Source: an uncultured Christensenellaceae bacterium
GTDB taxonomy: Bacteria > Bacillota > Clostridia > Christensenellales > Borkfalkiaceae
Direction: 5' to 3'
Assembly: GCA_910589015.1 (NCBI GenBank)
Contig: CAJUSA010000002.1
Coordinates: 124,001 to 188,000, forward strand
DNA: 64,000 bases
The notes beneath the pieces were generated by a model. The model was not told where the DNA came from, did no database searches, and was given only the letters and a program-made list of their open reading frames with translations. Made by a program: the position numbers and the translations under genes. How positions within the stretch are numbered: position 1 is the first letter of the stretch; every line of letters starts with the position of its first letter. Below are positions 28,012-36,883 of this stretch, one piece after another.

Positions 28012-28518
28012 TTAAAACTTAAATCCCGCGGCTTCTGCTATGTCCGCAACCGTTTCTTCAATCGTTTTTCCGCCGCAGTCGACGGTGCAATCGGCATACT
28101 TTTCATAAAGCGGCACGCGTTCCTCATAGAGCTCGTCGAGCGAAGAAACGTCGCCGCGCATGACGACGCCGCGTTTTTCGAACGAAGGAATGCGTTCTTT
28201 TACGGCGTCTATCCCCAGTTTCAGATAAACTACCTTTCCGATCGTTTTAAGATGTTCCATCGCCCGCGCACAATAAACGACGCTGCCGCCCGTAGCGATC
28301 ACGCAACGGCTGGCATACAGTCCTGCATTGACGCGCTCTTCCACCTGTAAAAAACCATCCGCGCCGCGCTTTTCGATAATTTCACACAATAGCGCGCCCT
28401 CTTCGCCCTGAATGAGCAAATCGCAGTCGATAAAGCCGTAGCCGATCCTTTTGGCAAGCAGTACGCCGGCGGTCGATTTTCCCGATGAGGGCATACCGAT
28501 CAAGATAAGATTATCCAT
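28012..28518 (-). CDS. aroK: Shikimate kinase
   Basis: Phosphorylates shikimate, the step just before AroA. 168 residues. Walker A is GMPSSGKST near the N-terminus, DCDLLI carries substrate-binding Asp residues and ATGGSVVY is the GG motif. The -10 lies 8 nt from the ATG and no ribosome site fits between, so a leaderless mRNA is likely. Probable first gene of the aroK-gltX-thyA-folA-traX-like run. Confidence 0.92.
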   Translation of the reverse strand: MDNLILIGMPSSGKSTAGVLLAKRIGYGFIDCDLLIQGEEGALLCEIIEKRGADGFLQVEERVNAGLYASRCVIATGGSVVYCARAMEHLKTIGKVVYLKLGIDAVKERIPSFEKRGVVMRGDVSSLDELYEERVPLYEKYADCTVDCGGKTIEETVADIAEAAGFKF

Positions 28519-28526
28519 ACCGTTTT

Positions 28527-28555
28527 ATTATAAACGCTGTGCGCTTTTTTGTCAA
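28527..28555 (-). promoter_or_regulatory. Promoter for aroK, placed for a leaderless mRNA
   Basis: TTGACA (28550-28555), 17-nt spacer and TATAAT (28527-28532) on the minus strand; ATG at 28518, 8 nt downstream. Confidence 0.85.
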
Positions 28556-28600
28556 TCAAACCGTCCGACAAATATTTCATAAAAATCTTTCGCTAAGCGC

Positions 28601-28629
28601 TTGACAATATACGGTTTGTATATTATAAT
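28601..28629 (+). promoter_or_regulatory. Promoter for the small lipoprotein gene
   Basis: TTGACA (28601-28606), 17-nt spacer and TATAAT (28624-28629). Confidence 0.85.
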
Positions 28630-28656
28630 AAAGAAAATTTTTTCAGGAGAAGATTT

Positions 28657-29085
28657 ATGAAAAAGAAACTTGCAACTCTCATCACCTCTCTCACGCTCGT
28701 TGCGGTGCTGTTGTTCACGCTCTGCGGTTGCTCGACCTACGGCAAAGTGCAAAAAGCCTTCAAAAATGACGGCTGGACCGAACAGACCGAAGTATCCGAC
28801 GCACAGAAAGACGCCGTGACCGCGATCTTCGGCGAAGATGCGGAAAGCAAACTCACCATTCACGTTTTCACGAAGGGTGTTCTCGGCGTTGCCACGGTAG
28901 TCGAATTCAAATCGGATAAAGAAATGACCGAAAGCCTCAAAACGCTTACCGAAGATCCCATTATCGGTTCTTATGTAAAAAACTTCATCGATAACATTCA
29001 GGATTGCCAGATCGTAAACGGAAACTGCGTTCTCGTCAGCGGATTTGTGGCGGGCGGACTCGAAACCTTCAAAAAATCCAAATAA
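28657..29085 (+). CDS. Small secreted lipoprotein of unknown function
   Basis: 142 residues after a good AGGAGA site. The signal peptide ends in lipobox LCGC (about residue 22-25), so the product is probably lipid-anchored outside the cell. The mature part is a short soluble domain with no motif I recognise. Followed 16 bp later by a four-helix membrane protein, probably co-transcribed. Confidence 0.75.
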   Translation: MKKKLATLITSLTLVAVLLFTLCGCSTYGKVQKAFKNDGWTEQTEVSDAQKDAVTAIFGEDAESKLTIHVFTKGVLGVATVVEFKSDKEMTESLKTLTEDPIIGSYVKNFIDNIQDCQIVNGNCVLVSGFVAGGLETFKKSK

Positions 29086-29101
29086 GAGAGAATAACCGAA
29101 A

Positions 29102-29578
29102 ATGGCAAAAAAGAAAAAATCAAAACTGAAACTTTCCCCGATTCTGGCGGCCGCATCCGCGCTGCTTGCGCTCGTGGCATTGCTTTTAATTTTTGCGCCT
29201 GCCATTGTAGGCAAGACCTTCGGTACCTCTTACACGGGTATCGAGACTGTTTTCGGAAAGACGAAAAACAATATTACCATCCTCAAATTCTCGTTCGGCA
29301 ACCTCGTGCCCTATCTACTCCTTCTTGTCGGGATCGTGCTTGCCGTGCTTGCCACGCTCGGAAAAGGCGGCAACCTTGTTGCTTTTCTTACCGCAGCCGC
29401 ATTCGTCGCCGCGGGCGTCCTGCTTTTCTGCGCCGTTCCCATGACGGCGTTCAATGCGGGCAGTCTGGCGGAAGAAACCGCGAAAAACTATACCCTTGCG
29501 GCGGGTACGATCACGGGCGGCGTCCTTTCTCTTCTTTCAGGACTGCTCATGCTCGCAAAGGTTTTCGTAAAAAAATAA
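29102..29578 (+). CDS. Four-helix membrane protein of unknown function
   Basis: 158 residues. A Lys-rich N-terminus (MAKKKKSKLK) precedes four hydrophobic helices: near residues 13-37, 65-85, 90-115 and 130-153. No enzymatic motif is visible. It follows the lipoprotein gene and is closed by a strong terminator, suggesting a two-gene unit. Confidence 0.75.
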   Translation: MAKKKKSKLKLSPILAAASALLALVALLLIFAPAIVGKTFGTSYTGIETVFGKTKNNITILKFSFGNLVPYLLLLVGIVLAVLATLGKGGNLVAFLTAAAFVAAGVLLFCAVPMTAFNAGSLAEETAKNYTLAAGTITGGVLSLLSGLLMLAKVFVKK

Positions 29579-29591
29579 ACGCGAAAAAAAA

Positions 29592-29619
29592 CCCTTCCCT
29601 CTGCGGAAGGGATTTTTTT
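29592..29619 (+). terminator. Terminator of the lipoprotein/membrane protein unit
   Basis: Stem CCCTTCC/GGAAGGG with a 6-nt loop and T7 run. Confidence 0.9.
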
Positions 29620-29649
29620 GCAATCTTTGAAAAAAGCCCGTAAAAAAAG

Positions 29650-29678
29650 TTGTTTTTTCCGAACAGATATGTTATACT
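29650..29678 (+). promoter_or_regulatory. Promoter for secG-rnr
   Basis: TTGTTT (29650-29655), 17-nt spacer and TATACT (29673-29678). Confidence 0.65.
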
Positions 29679-29714
29679 TTTTCTTGATTGAAACAATAAA
29701 AAAGGACGTATGGA

Positions 29715-30032
29715 ATGAACGCAAACAATCTTTCTTCGATCATCGCACAATTACTCGCACCCGCGCACCCCGCTTACTTCCCCGTAAGCCTTACCCTCAT
29801 CATTTTGATGGGTGTTGCCGCGCTTGCCGCGATTATTCTCGTCATGCTTCAGCCCGGCAACTCGCAGGGCATCGACGCGCTCGGCGGATCGAGCGAAACT
29901 TTTTACGGCAAAAATAAGGGTCGTTCTTTGGAATCCAAATTAAAAATGTGGACTTATATCTGTCTCGGCGTGTTAGCCGTTCTCGCAATCGTATTCTTTA
30001 TTTTGCAGATCGACGCAATCTGGAATATCTGA
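29715..30032 (+). CDS. secG: Preprotein translocase subunit SecG
   Basis: Small SecYEG subunit, 105 residues, longer at the N-terminus than most. Two transmembrane helices (LTLIILMGVAALAAIILVML and WTYICLGVLAVLAIVFFIL) flank the SecG loop LQPGNSQGIDALGG. The order secG-rnr-smpB is a common Firmicutes arrangement and supports the call. Confidence 0.93.
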   Translation: MNANNLSSIIAQLLAPAHPAYFPVSLTLIILMGVAALAAIILVMLQPGNSQGIDALGGSSETFYGKNKGRSLESKLKMWTYICLGVLAVLAIVFFILQIDAIWNI

Positions 30033-30056
30033 TTCGGAAACATATTGGTCGAAAAC

Positions 30057-30084
30057 AAGGGGCGGCTGTTACGGCACGCCCCTT
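30057..30084 (+). other. Hairpin between secG and rnr
   Basis: Stem AAGGGGCG/CGCCCCTT with a 12-nt loop and only a weak T run. Could be a leaky terminator or mRNA-stability element. Confidence 0.5.
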
Positions 30085-30109
30085 ATTCTATCTATTAAGG
30101 AACAACACA

Positions 30110-32185
30110 TTGAAAGCAAAACAATTTTTACTCGAAAAAATTAAGGACGGAACGTTCGCCCTGCTCACCGATACCGAAATCGCAAAACGGCTGCGCTTGA
30201 AAAAACAAGAGTCCTACGCTCTGCGCGACATGCTGCACGCTCTCGTCCGCGAAGGCGAACTTTTAAGCGATTCGCGCTACCGTTATGGCACGGCGGAACA
30301 GTTTCAGGCAAAAAAAGGCATTATTTCGGGCAACGAACGCGGCTTTGCATTTTTTGTGCCCGACGACAACTCGGGCGATTTGTTCCTGCCGCGGAACAGT
30401 CTGAACGGCGCCTTGCACGGCGATACCGTGCTTGCCGTGCCCGCAAAGACTTACGGCGACAGCGGCGAAGTACTCGCCGTGATCGACCGCGGTTACAAAA
30501 CCTTCGTGGGCACCTACCGCGGCGCACGCGGCGGCGGTTATGTGAAACCCGACGAACGCAAACTCAATCTATTGCCCTTCGTTCCCTTCCGCAAAAACCT
30601 TTCCTGCAAGGACGGCGACAAAGTCGTCGTAAAAATGATTTCGTATAACGAGAAGAATCAGCTTGCCGAAGTCGTGGAAACGCTCGGAACGAGCGGCGAT
30701 TTCCTTACCGAAGAGCTTGCGCTCATCCGCGCGCACAATTTGCGCGAGGAATTTCCCGAAGAGGTTCTGAAAGACGCCGATAAAGCCGCACAAAAACAAC
30801 TTCTGCGCGAAGGGCGCGTCGATCTGCGCGACCATCTTATCATCACCGTAGACGGCGAAGACACACGCGACATCGACGACGCGATTTCCGTTGAAAAGAA
30901 GGACGGAAAATATTATCTCGGCGTGCATATCGCCGACGTTTCTTCTTACGTTCCGCGCGGGTGCGCGCTCGACGAAGAGGCGTTCCGCCGCGGCACGAGC
31001 GCGTATTTTCCCGACCGCGTGCTGCCCATGCTTCCCACCGCCCTCTCGAACGGCATCTGTTCGCTCAACGAAGGCGTCGAACGCTTTACCCTATCGTGTT
31101 TTATGACGATCGACAGAAAGGGAAACGTGCTTGAAAAACGCGTCGCTCCGTCGATCATCGTATCGCGCCACCGCATGACCTATACCGCCGTGACCGCGCT
31201 TTCCGAACACGATAAAGCTGCCGTGCGGCAATATCCCGATCTTGTGGAATTCGTCGATACGGCGATCGAGCTGACAAAAATCTTAAAAGCGGCGCGGGAA
31301 AGCCGCGGCGGCGTGGCTCTTGACATCAAAGAGGCGAAAATTCTGTTTGAGAACGGCAGAATTTCCATTCCCGATTACAACCGCTCGATCTCGCATGAAA
31401 TGATCGAGCAATTCATGGTACTCGCCAACGAAAGCGTAGCGACCATAATGACGCAGATGGAAATGCCCTTCGTATACCGCGTGCACGAACAACCGTCGGA
31501 AGAGAAAGCGCAGGATTTTACTTCGTTTTTGCGCGAGGCGGGCGTGCGGGCGAAATTCGATTCTTCCAACGTGCGCCCTGTCGATTACGCGGCGCTGTTG
31601 CGTTCGCTCGAAGGCGATCCGCTGTATCCGCTCGTCAACCGCGTCATGTTGCGGTCGATGATGAAGGCGCGTTATGCGGAAGTCAACCTCGGGCACTTCG
31701 GCTTGGCGTCTGACTGCTACTGCCACTTCACTTCCCCCATTCGCCGTTATCCTGATCTGTGCATTCACCGCATTATAAAAGATGCGCTCACCGATCCCGC
31801 CGCGGCGCGGAAACGGCACGAAAATTTCGTCAAAGAAGCGTCCGTCCGCTCTTCGTTATGCGAAAAGAACGCAACGGACGCCGAACGCGACGTCGACGCA
31901 CTCTATATCGCCGCCTATATGGACGGAAAGATCGGCGAGGAATACGACGCAACGATCTCGGGCGTGACCTCTTTCGGAATTTTCTGCGAACTCGACAACA
32001 CGATCGAAGGCATCATCCCCCTCGAAACGCTGCCCGAAGACAGTTACGAATTTCTCGAAAACCGTTACACGTTGCGCGGCATGAAAAACTCCTTCCGCCT
32101 GGGCGAACACGTGCGCGTACTTGTCGCCGCGGTCGACTGGGGACTCAGAAGAGTTCATTTTGCCTATCTTGCAAAACTTGCCTGA
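30110..32185 (+). CDS. rnr: Ribonuclease R
   Basis: 3'-5' exoribonuclease that degrades structured RNA and works with SmpB in trans-translation. I chose the TTG at 30110 (LKAKQFLLEK) with AAGGA about 9 nt upstream; the open frame runs further back over secG in another frame. 691 residues: N-terminal helix-turn-helix, cold-shock domains, the RNB core with DGEDTRDIDDAIS (metal-binding Asp residues) and a C-terminal S1 domain (EEYDATISGVTSFGIF). Lacks the long Lys-rich tail of E. coli RNase R. Confidence 0.95.
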   Translation: MKAKQFLLEKIKDGTFALLTDTEIAKRLRLKKQESYALRDMLHALVREGELLSDSRYRYGTAEQFQAKKGIISGNERGFAFFVPDDNSGDLFLPRNSLNGALHGDTVLAVPAKTYGDSGEVLAVIDRGYKTFVGTYRGARGGGYVKPDERKLNLLPFVPFRKNLSCKDGDKVVVKMISYNEKNQLAEVVETLGTSGDFLTEELALIRAHNLREEFPEEVLKDADKAAQKQLLREGRVDLRDHLIITVDGEDTRDIDDAISVEKKDGKYYLGVHIADVSSYVPRGCALDEEAFRRGTSAYFPDRVLPMLPTALSNGICSLNEGVERFTLSCFMTIDRKGNVLEKRVAPSIIVSRHRMTYTAVTALSEHDKAAVRQYPDLVEFVDTAIELTKILKAARESRGGVALDIKEAKILFENGRISIPDYNRSISHEMIEQFMVLANESVATIMTQMEMPFVYRVHEQPSEEKAQDFTSFLREAGVRAKFDSSNVRPVDYAALLRSLEGDPLYPLVNRVMLRSMMKARYAEVNLGHFGLASDCYCHFTSPIRRYPDLCIHRIIKDALTDPAAARKRHENFVKEASVRSSLCEKNATDAERDVDALYIAAYMDGKIGEEYDATISGVTSFGIFCELDNTIEGIIPLETLPEDSYEFLENRYTLRGMKNSFRLGEHVRVLVAAVDWGLRRVHFAYLAKLA

Positions 32186-32191
32186 ATTTTC

Positions 32192-32220
32192 TTGTCAGAA
32201 AAAAACAGGCATGCTATAAT
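32192..32220 (+). promoter_or_regulatory. Promoter for smpB, placed for a leaderless mRNA
   Basis: TTGTCA (32192-32197), 17-nt spacer and TATAAT (32215-32220); ATG 8 nt downstream. Starts just after the rnr stop. Confidence 0.8.
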
Positions 32221-32228
32221 ATAAGATA

Positions 32229-32681
32229 ATGAAAATAATCGCTCTCAACAAATCCGCGTCATACGAATATTTTATCGAGGATAAATACGAGGCGGGCATC
32301 GTGCTCGAAGGCAGCGAAGTAAAATCGCTGCGCGCGGGCAGAGCGTCGCTCGGAGAAAGTTTCTGCGAAATCCGCGGCGGCGAAGTCTTTCTCAAAAACA
32401 TGCACATCGCCCTTTACGATAAAAGCGGCGCATTTTCCACGCGCGATTCGAGAAAAGACCGCAAACTGCTTTTACACCGCGAGGAAATCGCAAAAATCGT
32501 CGGAAAAGTAAACGAACGCGGTTATACACTCGTGCCTTTGAAAATCTATTTCAAAGAAGCGCTCGTCAAAGTGGAAGTCGCGCTTTGCAAGGGCAAACAC
32601 ACATACGATAAAAAACGTTCGCTTATGGAACGCGATATCAAGCGCGAAACCGACCGCGCGTTAAAAGAATTCAACCGTTAA
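32229..32681 (+). CDS. smpB: SsrA-binding protein SmpB
   Basis: Carries tmRNA to stalled ribosomes. 150 residues, normal length. YEAGIVLEGSEVKSLRAGRASL is the family hallmark, and the basic C-terminal tail (KRSLMERDIKRETDR) fits the decoding centre. No ribosome site lies between the promoter and the ATG. The ssrA gene, often next to smpB, is not here. Confidence 0.96.
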   Translation: MKIIALNKSASYEYFIEDKYEAGIVLEGSEVKSLRAGRASLGESFCEIRGGEVFLKNMHIALYDKSGAFSTRDSRKDRKLLLHREEIAKIVGKVNERGYTLVPLKIYFKEALVKVEVALCKGKHTYDKKRSLMERDIKRETDRALKEFNR

Positions 32682-32693
32682 GGAGAAAATATT

Positions 32694-33965
32694 ATGAGCA
32701 ACTACAAAACCGATACGCTTTGCGTACAAGCGGGTTACAAACCCGAAACGGGCGAGAGCCGCATTCCCCAGATCTGCCAGAGCACCACCTTTTATTACGG
32801 CGAAACGCAAGCCATGGCGGATCTGTTCGACCTGAAAGCGAACGGATTTTTCTACTCCCGCCTTGCCAACCCCACCGTGGAAGCGCTCGAAAAGAAGATC
32901 ACTGCGCTCGAAGGCGGCGCGTACGCCCTCGGTTGCGCGTCGGGCATGTCTGCCATTCTGCTCACCGTGATGACGGTGTGCGGTGCGGGCGACAACATTG
33001 TTTGCGCAAGCGAGATTTACGGCGGCACTTATAATCTATTTGCAGTCACGTTGCCCAAATTCGGCATCGAATGCCGCTTTTTCAACGCCGACGACAGCGC
33101 GGAAAAAATCAATTCGCTCATCGATAAAAACACCAAACTCGTCTTTGCGGAAACGATCGCCAACCCCGCGATCGTCGTGCTCGATTTCGATAAAATTTCC
33201 GCAATCTGTAAACAACAAGGCGTACTCTTTGCCGTAGACAACACGCTTGCCACGCCAGCCCTCTGCCGCCCCGCCGAATGGGGCGTGGATATCGTCATTC
33301 ACTCGACGACCAAATATATGGACGGGCACGCGGCGGCGCTCGGCGGAATGATCGTCGACTGCGGTACGTTTGTATTCAAAAACAATCCCCGTTATCCCGC
33401 CTTCAACACGCCCGACGAAAGCTATCACGGTTTGGTTTACGCCGATCTTACCGTAGCGTTCGGCACCAAATGCCGCGCGCAGATGATGCGCGATACGGGC
33501 GCGATCATGAGTCCGCAGAACGCCTTTTTGACCTATATCGGTTCGGATACGCTTGCCCTGCGCATGGAACGCCACAGCCGCAACGCCGAAAAGGTGGCGC
33601 TGTATCTGAAAAATCATCCCAAAATCGAATGGGTGAAATATGCCGCCCTTGACGACAGTCCTTACCGCGCTTTGGCGCAGAAATATCTTCCGAACGGCTG
33701 CGGCGGCATGATGAGTTTCGGCATCAAAGGCGGCTCGAAGGCTTGCGCACGGTTCATGGAAGCATTGAAACTCGTCACGCAAGAAACGCACGTCGCCGAC
33801 GTGAGAAGCTGCATTCTGCACCCCGCCTCAACGACCCACCGCCAGCTCAGCGACAAACAACTCGAAGAAGCGGGCATTGCGCCCAACCTTGTGCGGCTTT
33901 CGGTCGGAATCGAAGCCGTCGAGGATATCATCTCCGACGTCGAAAACGCGTTGAAATCCGTTTAA
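32694..33965 (+). CDS. metY: O-acetylhomoserine sulfhydrylase
   Basis: PLP enzyme that makes homocysteine from O-acetylhomoserine and sulfide. 423 residues, typical of the MetY branch of the Cys/Met metabolism family. Features: YSRLANPTVEALEKKI, CASGMSAI, DNTLATP and the PLP-Lys in HSTTKYMDGH near residue 207. AAGGAG precedes the ATG. The following metA has the residue predicted to make O-acetylhomoserine, which agrees with this assignment. Confidence 0.92.
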   Translation: MSNYKTDTLCVQAGYKPETGESRIPQICQSTTFYYGETQAMADLFDLKANGFFYSRLANPTVEALEKKITALEGGAYALGCASGMSAILLTVMTVCGAGDNIVCASEIYGGTYNLFAVTLPKFGIECRFFNADDSAEKINSLIDKNTKLVFAETIANPAIVVLDFDKISAICKQQGVLFAVDNTLATPALCRPAEWGVDIVIHSTTKYMDGHAAALGGMIVDCGTFVFKNNPRYPAFNTPDESYHGLVYADLTVAFGTKCRAQMMRDTGAIMSPQNAFLTYIGSDTLALRMERHSRNAEKVALYLKNHPKIEWVKYAALDDSPYRALAQKYLPNGCGGMMSFGIKGGSKACARFMEALKLVTQETHVADVRSCILHPASTTHRQLSDKQLEEAGIAPNLVRLSVGIEAVEDIISDVENALKSV

Positions 33966-33984
33966 TTTAACAAATCACACCGTT

Positions 33985-34890
33985 ATGCCTATCGTCATTG
34001 ATAAAAATATTCCTGCCTATTCGGTGTTGCGCAACGAACACATCTTCGTTATGGATAAAGAACGTGCGGTTTCGCAGGACATCCGTCCCATTGAAATCGC
34101 CATTCTCAACCTGATGCCGACCAAAACGGAAACCGAAACGCAGTTCATGCGGCTTTTATCCAACTCGCCGTTACAGGTAAACATCTCACTTATTCATACG
34201 CAGAGCTATCGCTCGAAAAATACCGACGCGGCATACCTCGATCGGTTTTATGTGCCCTTCGAGCAGATCAAAGACCGACATTTCGACGGCATGATCGTTA
34301 CGGGCGCGCCCGTGGAAGATTTGCCCTTTTCCGAAGTCGCGTATTGGCAGGAGCTGAAAACGCTGTTCGATTTTACACGGACGAACGTCACCTCGACCAT
34401 CTTCATCTGCTGGGGTGCGATGGCGGCGCTCAACTACTTTTACGGTATCGAAAAAATCGCATTGCCGCAAAAACTGTTCGGCGTATTCGCGCATAAAAAA
34501 ACGGCGACGGACGGAAACGATCCGTTGATGCGCGGCATTTCGGACGTATTCCATATCTGCCACTCGCGCCATTCCACCGTGCGGTTATCCGACGTAAAAA
34601 AACAAAACAACTTAAAAATACTCGCTACGTCGGCGCGCGCGGGCGTTTCGATCGTCAGTAGCTTGGACGACAAGGAAATTTTCGTGCTCGGGCACATGGA
34701 ATACGACCGCGATACGCTCAAAAAAGAATATGAACGCGACCTTGCCAAGGGCTTGCCTATTTCCAAACCACACAGCTATTTTGCCGACCGCTCTTGCAAA
34801 AAAATAAACATGAACTGGACTTCAACCGCCAACCTGTTCTATAATAATTGGCTCAACTTTGTTTATCAAACGACGCCTTACCGTTTATAA
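33985..34890 (+). CDS. metA: Homoserine O-acetyltransferase (MetA family)
   Basis: Acylates homoserine for methionine synthesis. 301 residues. Catalytic Cys142 is in ICWGAMA, and the His/Glu pair is in GHMEYD near 237-239. Residue 111 is Glu (TGAPVE); in characterised MetA enzymes Glu111 selects acetyl-CoA and Gly111 succinyl-CoA. So despite the common succinyltransferase name, acetyl transfer is predicted. Follows metY by 19 bp; together they form a methionine operon. Confidence 0.93.
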   Translation: MPIVIDKNIPAYSVLRNEHIFVMDKERAVSQDIRPIEIAILNLMPTKTETETQFMRLLSNSPLQVNISLIHTQSYRSKNTDAAYLDRFYVPFEQIKDRHFDGMIVTGAPVEDLPFSEVAYWQELKTLFDFTRTNVTSTIFICWGAMAALNYFYGIEKIALPQKLFGVFAHKKTATDGNDPLMRGISDVFHICHSRHSTVRLSDVKKQNNLKILATSARAGVSIVSSLDDKEIFVLGHMEYDRDTLKKEYERDLAKGLPISKPHSYFADRSCKKINMNWTSTANLFYNNWLNFVYQTTPYRL

Positions 34891-34906
34891 CAACCGAAAC
34901 CATAAA

Positions 34907-34935
34907 AAAACGCCCCCGAAGAGGGGGCGTTTTTC
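34907..34935. terminator. Bidirectional terminator between metA and thrS
   Basis: Stem CGCCCCC/GGGGGCG (34911-34917 with 34923-34929) flanked by A and T runs. Confidence 0.88.
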
Positions 34936-34941
34936 GTGCAA

Positions 34942-36849
34942 TCAGAACGCTTTTTTGCTTGCAATTTCTTCAAGAACAAGCGAAATGAATTTATCGGTCT
35001 GCATTTCGCCGATATCGCCATCGCCGCGGCGGCGCACCGAAACCGTTCCCGCCTCGACTTCTTTATCGCCGATCACAAGTTTATACGGCACTTTTTCCTG
35101 CTCGGCGTCAAAAATCTTTCTGCCGATCTTCTCTTTGCGCAGATCCGCCTCGGCGCGCAAACCCGCCGCTTTCATGTCTGCAACGAGTTTTTCGCAATAT
35201 TCCGCCGCACGGTCGGTAACAGGTAGCACTTTGATCTGCACGGGCGAGAGCCAAACGGGGAATTTTCCTGCATAGTGCTCGATCAGAATGCCGATAAAGC
35301 GCTCGATCGAACCGAAGACAACGCGGTGGATCATAATCGGGCGGTGTTTGAGCCCGTCCTCTCCCACATATTCGAGGTCGAACCGCTGCGGCATTTGGAA
35401 ATCGAGCTGTATCGTGCCGCACTGCCACGTTCTCTTAATGCTGTCTTCGAGATGGAAATCGATTTTCGGGCCGTAGAACGCACCGTCGCCTTCGTTGATC
35501 ACATAAGGAAGTTTTAGCTCGTCGAGCGCGGCTTTGAGCGCGCTTGTTGCCGCTTCCCAATCCTCGTCGCTGCCCATAGAATCTTTGGGTCGCGTGGAAA
35601 GTTCGACGTGATACTTAAAGCCGAAGAGCGAATAAACCTCGTCGATGATCCGCACGACGCCCTTAATCTCTTTCGTGATCTGTTCGGGCGTCATGAAAAT
35701 ATGCGCGTCGTCCTGCGTAAAACATCTCACGCGCATCAGCCCGTGAAGCTGACCACTCTTCTCGTGGCGGTGCACCAGTCCCAGCTCGCCCATGCGAATG
35801 GGCAGATCTTTATAGCTGTGCGGCGAGTTTTTATACACGAGCAGACCGCCGGGGCAGTTCATGGGCTTAACCGCGCAATCCTCGCCGTCGATCTTAGTCG
35901 TGTACATATTGTCTTTATAGTGATCCCAGTGCCCCGAGTTTTCCCAAAGCGTGCGCGTGAGAATGATGGGCGTCTGCACTTCGACATAACCTTCTCTTCT
36001 GTGGATCTGACGCCAATAATCGACGAGTTCGTTTTTGAGGATCATGCCGTTGGGCAGGAAGAAAGGAAAACCCTTTCCTTCGGGCAGCAACGCAAAGAGT
36101 TTGAGTTCCTTGCCGAGCTTGATGTGATCGCGCTTTTTCGCCTCTTCGAGCATGGTGAAATATTCGTCCATTTCCTCTTTTTTGGCAAACGCCGTACCGT
36201 AGATACGGGTAAGCATTTTCTTCTTTTCGTCGCCGCGCCAATACGCGCCCGCAATGGAAACGAGCTTGAACGCCTTGATCTTCCCCGTCGAAGGCAGGTG
36301 CGGGCCGCGGCAGAGATCGGTGAACGCGCCCTGCTTATAAAAAGAAATTTCTTCGCCTGCAGGCAGATCCTGAATAAGCTCTACTTTATAATTTTCATGG
36401 AATTTATGCATGAAAGCAACCGCCTCGTCACGGGAAAGCGTAAACCTTTCGATGGGCAGATTGCTCTTGATGATCTTCTTCATTTCCGCCTCGATTTTCG
36501 AAAAATCTTCGGGCGTGATGGGCGTTTTGAAATCGACGTCGTAATAAAAACCGTTTTCGATGACGGGGCCGATCGCCAGCTTGCATGTGGGGTATACGGT
36601 TTTCAGCGCCTGCGCTAAAACGTGCGCGCAGGTGTGGCGGTAAACTTCGAGCCCCTCTTTGTCTTTCAGCGTGACGATTTCGAGCGCATCGCCCTCTTTC
36701 AAGACGGTTGCAAGATCGCAAAGTTCGCCGTTGATCTTCGCCGCGACCGCTGCGCGTGCAAGACCTTCCGAAAGCGTTTGTGCCGCGGCAAGCGCACTCG
36801 CGCCTTCCGCCACCTGAAGTTCGTCGCCGTTTTTAAGTTTGATTTTCAC
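34942..36849 (-). CDS. thrS: Threonyl-tRNA synthetase
   Basis: Class II synthetase, 635 residues. I chose the GTG at 36849 (MKIKLKNGDEL) because AGGAGAGG sits 8 nt upstream; an in-frame ATG at 36897 lies in the recurrent motif and would skip this site. Domains in order: TGS, editing domain with HTCAHVLAQALK and RGPHLPST, then the catalytic core (MNCPGGLLVYK, MRVRCFTQDDAHIF) and the anticodon-binding domain. Expression is controlled by the upstream T-box. Confidence 0.96.
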   Translation of the reverse strand: MKIKLKNGDELQVAEGASALAAAQTLSEGLARAAVAAKINGELCDLATVLKEGDALEIVTLKDKEGLEVYRHTCAHVLAQALKTVYPTCKLAIGPVIENGFYYDVDFKTPITPEDFSKIEAEMKKIIKSNLPIERFTLSRDEAVAFMHKFHENYKVELIQDLPAGEEISFYKQGAFTDLCRGPHLPSTGKIKAFKLVSIAGAYWRGDEKKKMLTRIYGTAFAKKEEMDEYFTMLEEAKKRDHIKLGKELKLFALLPEGKGFPFFLPNGMILKNELVDYWRQIHRREGYVEVQTPIILTRTLWENSGHWDHYKDNMYTTKIDGEDCAVKPMNCPGGLLVYKNSPHSYKDLPIRMGELGLVHRHEKSGQLHGLMRVRCFTQDDAHIFMTPEQITKEIKGVVRIIDEVYSLFGFKYHVELSTRPKDSMGSDEDWEAATSALKAALDELKLPYVINEGDGAFYGPKIDFHLEDSIKRTWQCGTIQLDFQMPQRFDLEYVGEDGLKHRPIMIHRVVFGSIERFIGILIEHYAGKFPVWLSPVQIKVLPVTDRAAEYCEKLVADMKAAGLRAEADLRKEKIGRKIFDAEQEKVPYKLVIGDKEVEAGTVSVRRRGDGDIGEMQTDKFISLVLEEIASKKAF

Positions 36850-36883
36850 GGTATTTCCTCTCCTTATGCCGAAAAATCGGCTT

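Noticed and set aside
28552..29214. Minus-strand open frame opposite the small lipoprotein gene
   Set aside because: It would cover the aroK and lipoprotein promoters and lacks a ribosome site; the plus-strand genes are better supported.
29948..30109. N-terminal extension of rnr over secG
   Set aside because: The extension overlaps secG out of frame; the TTG at 30110 has a ribosome site and gives normal RNase R length.
32682..32693. tmRNA gene next to smpB
   Set aside because: Only 12 bp separate smpB and metY, too short for ssrA.
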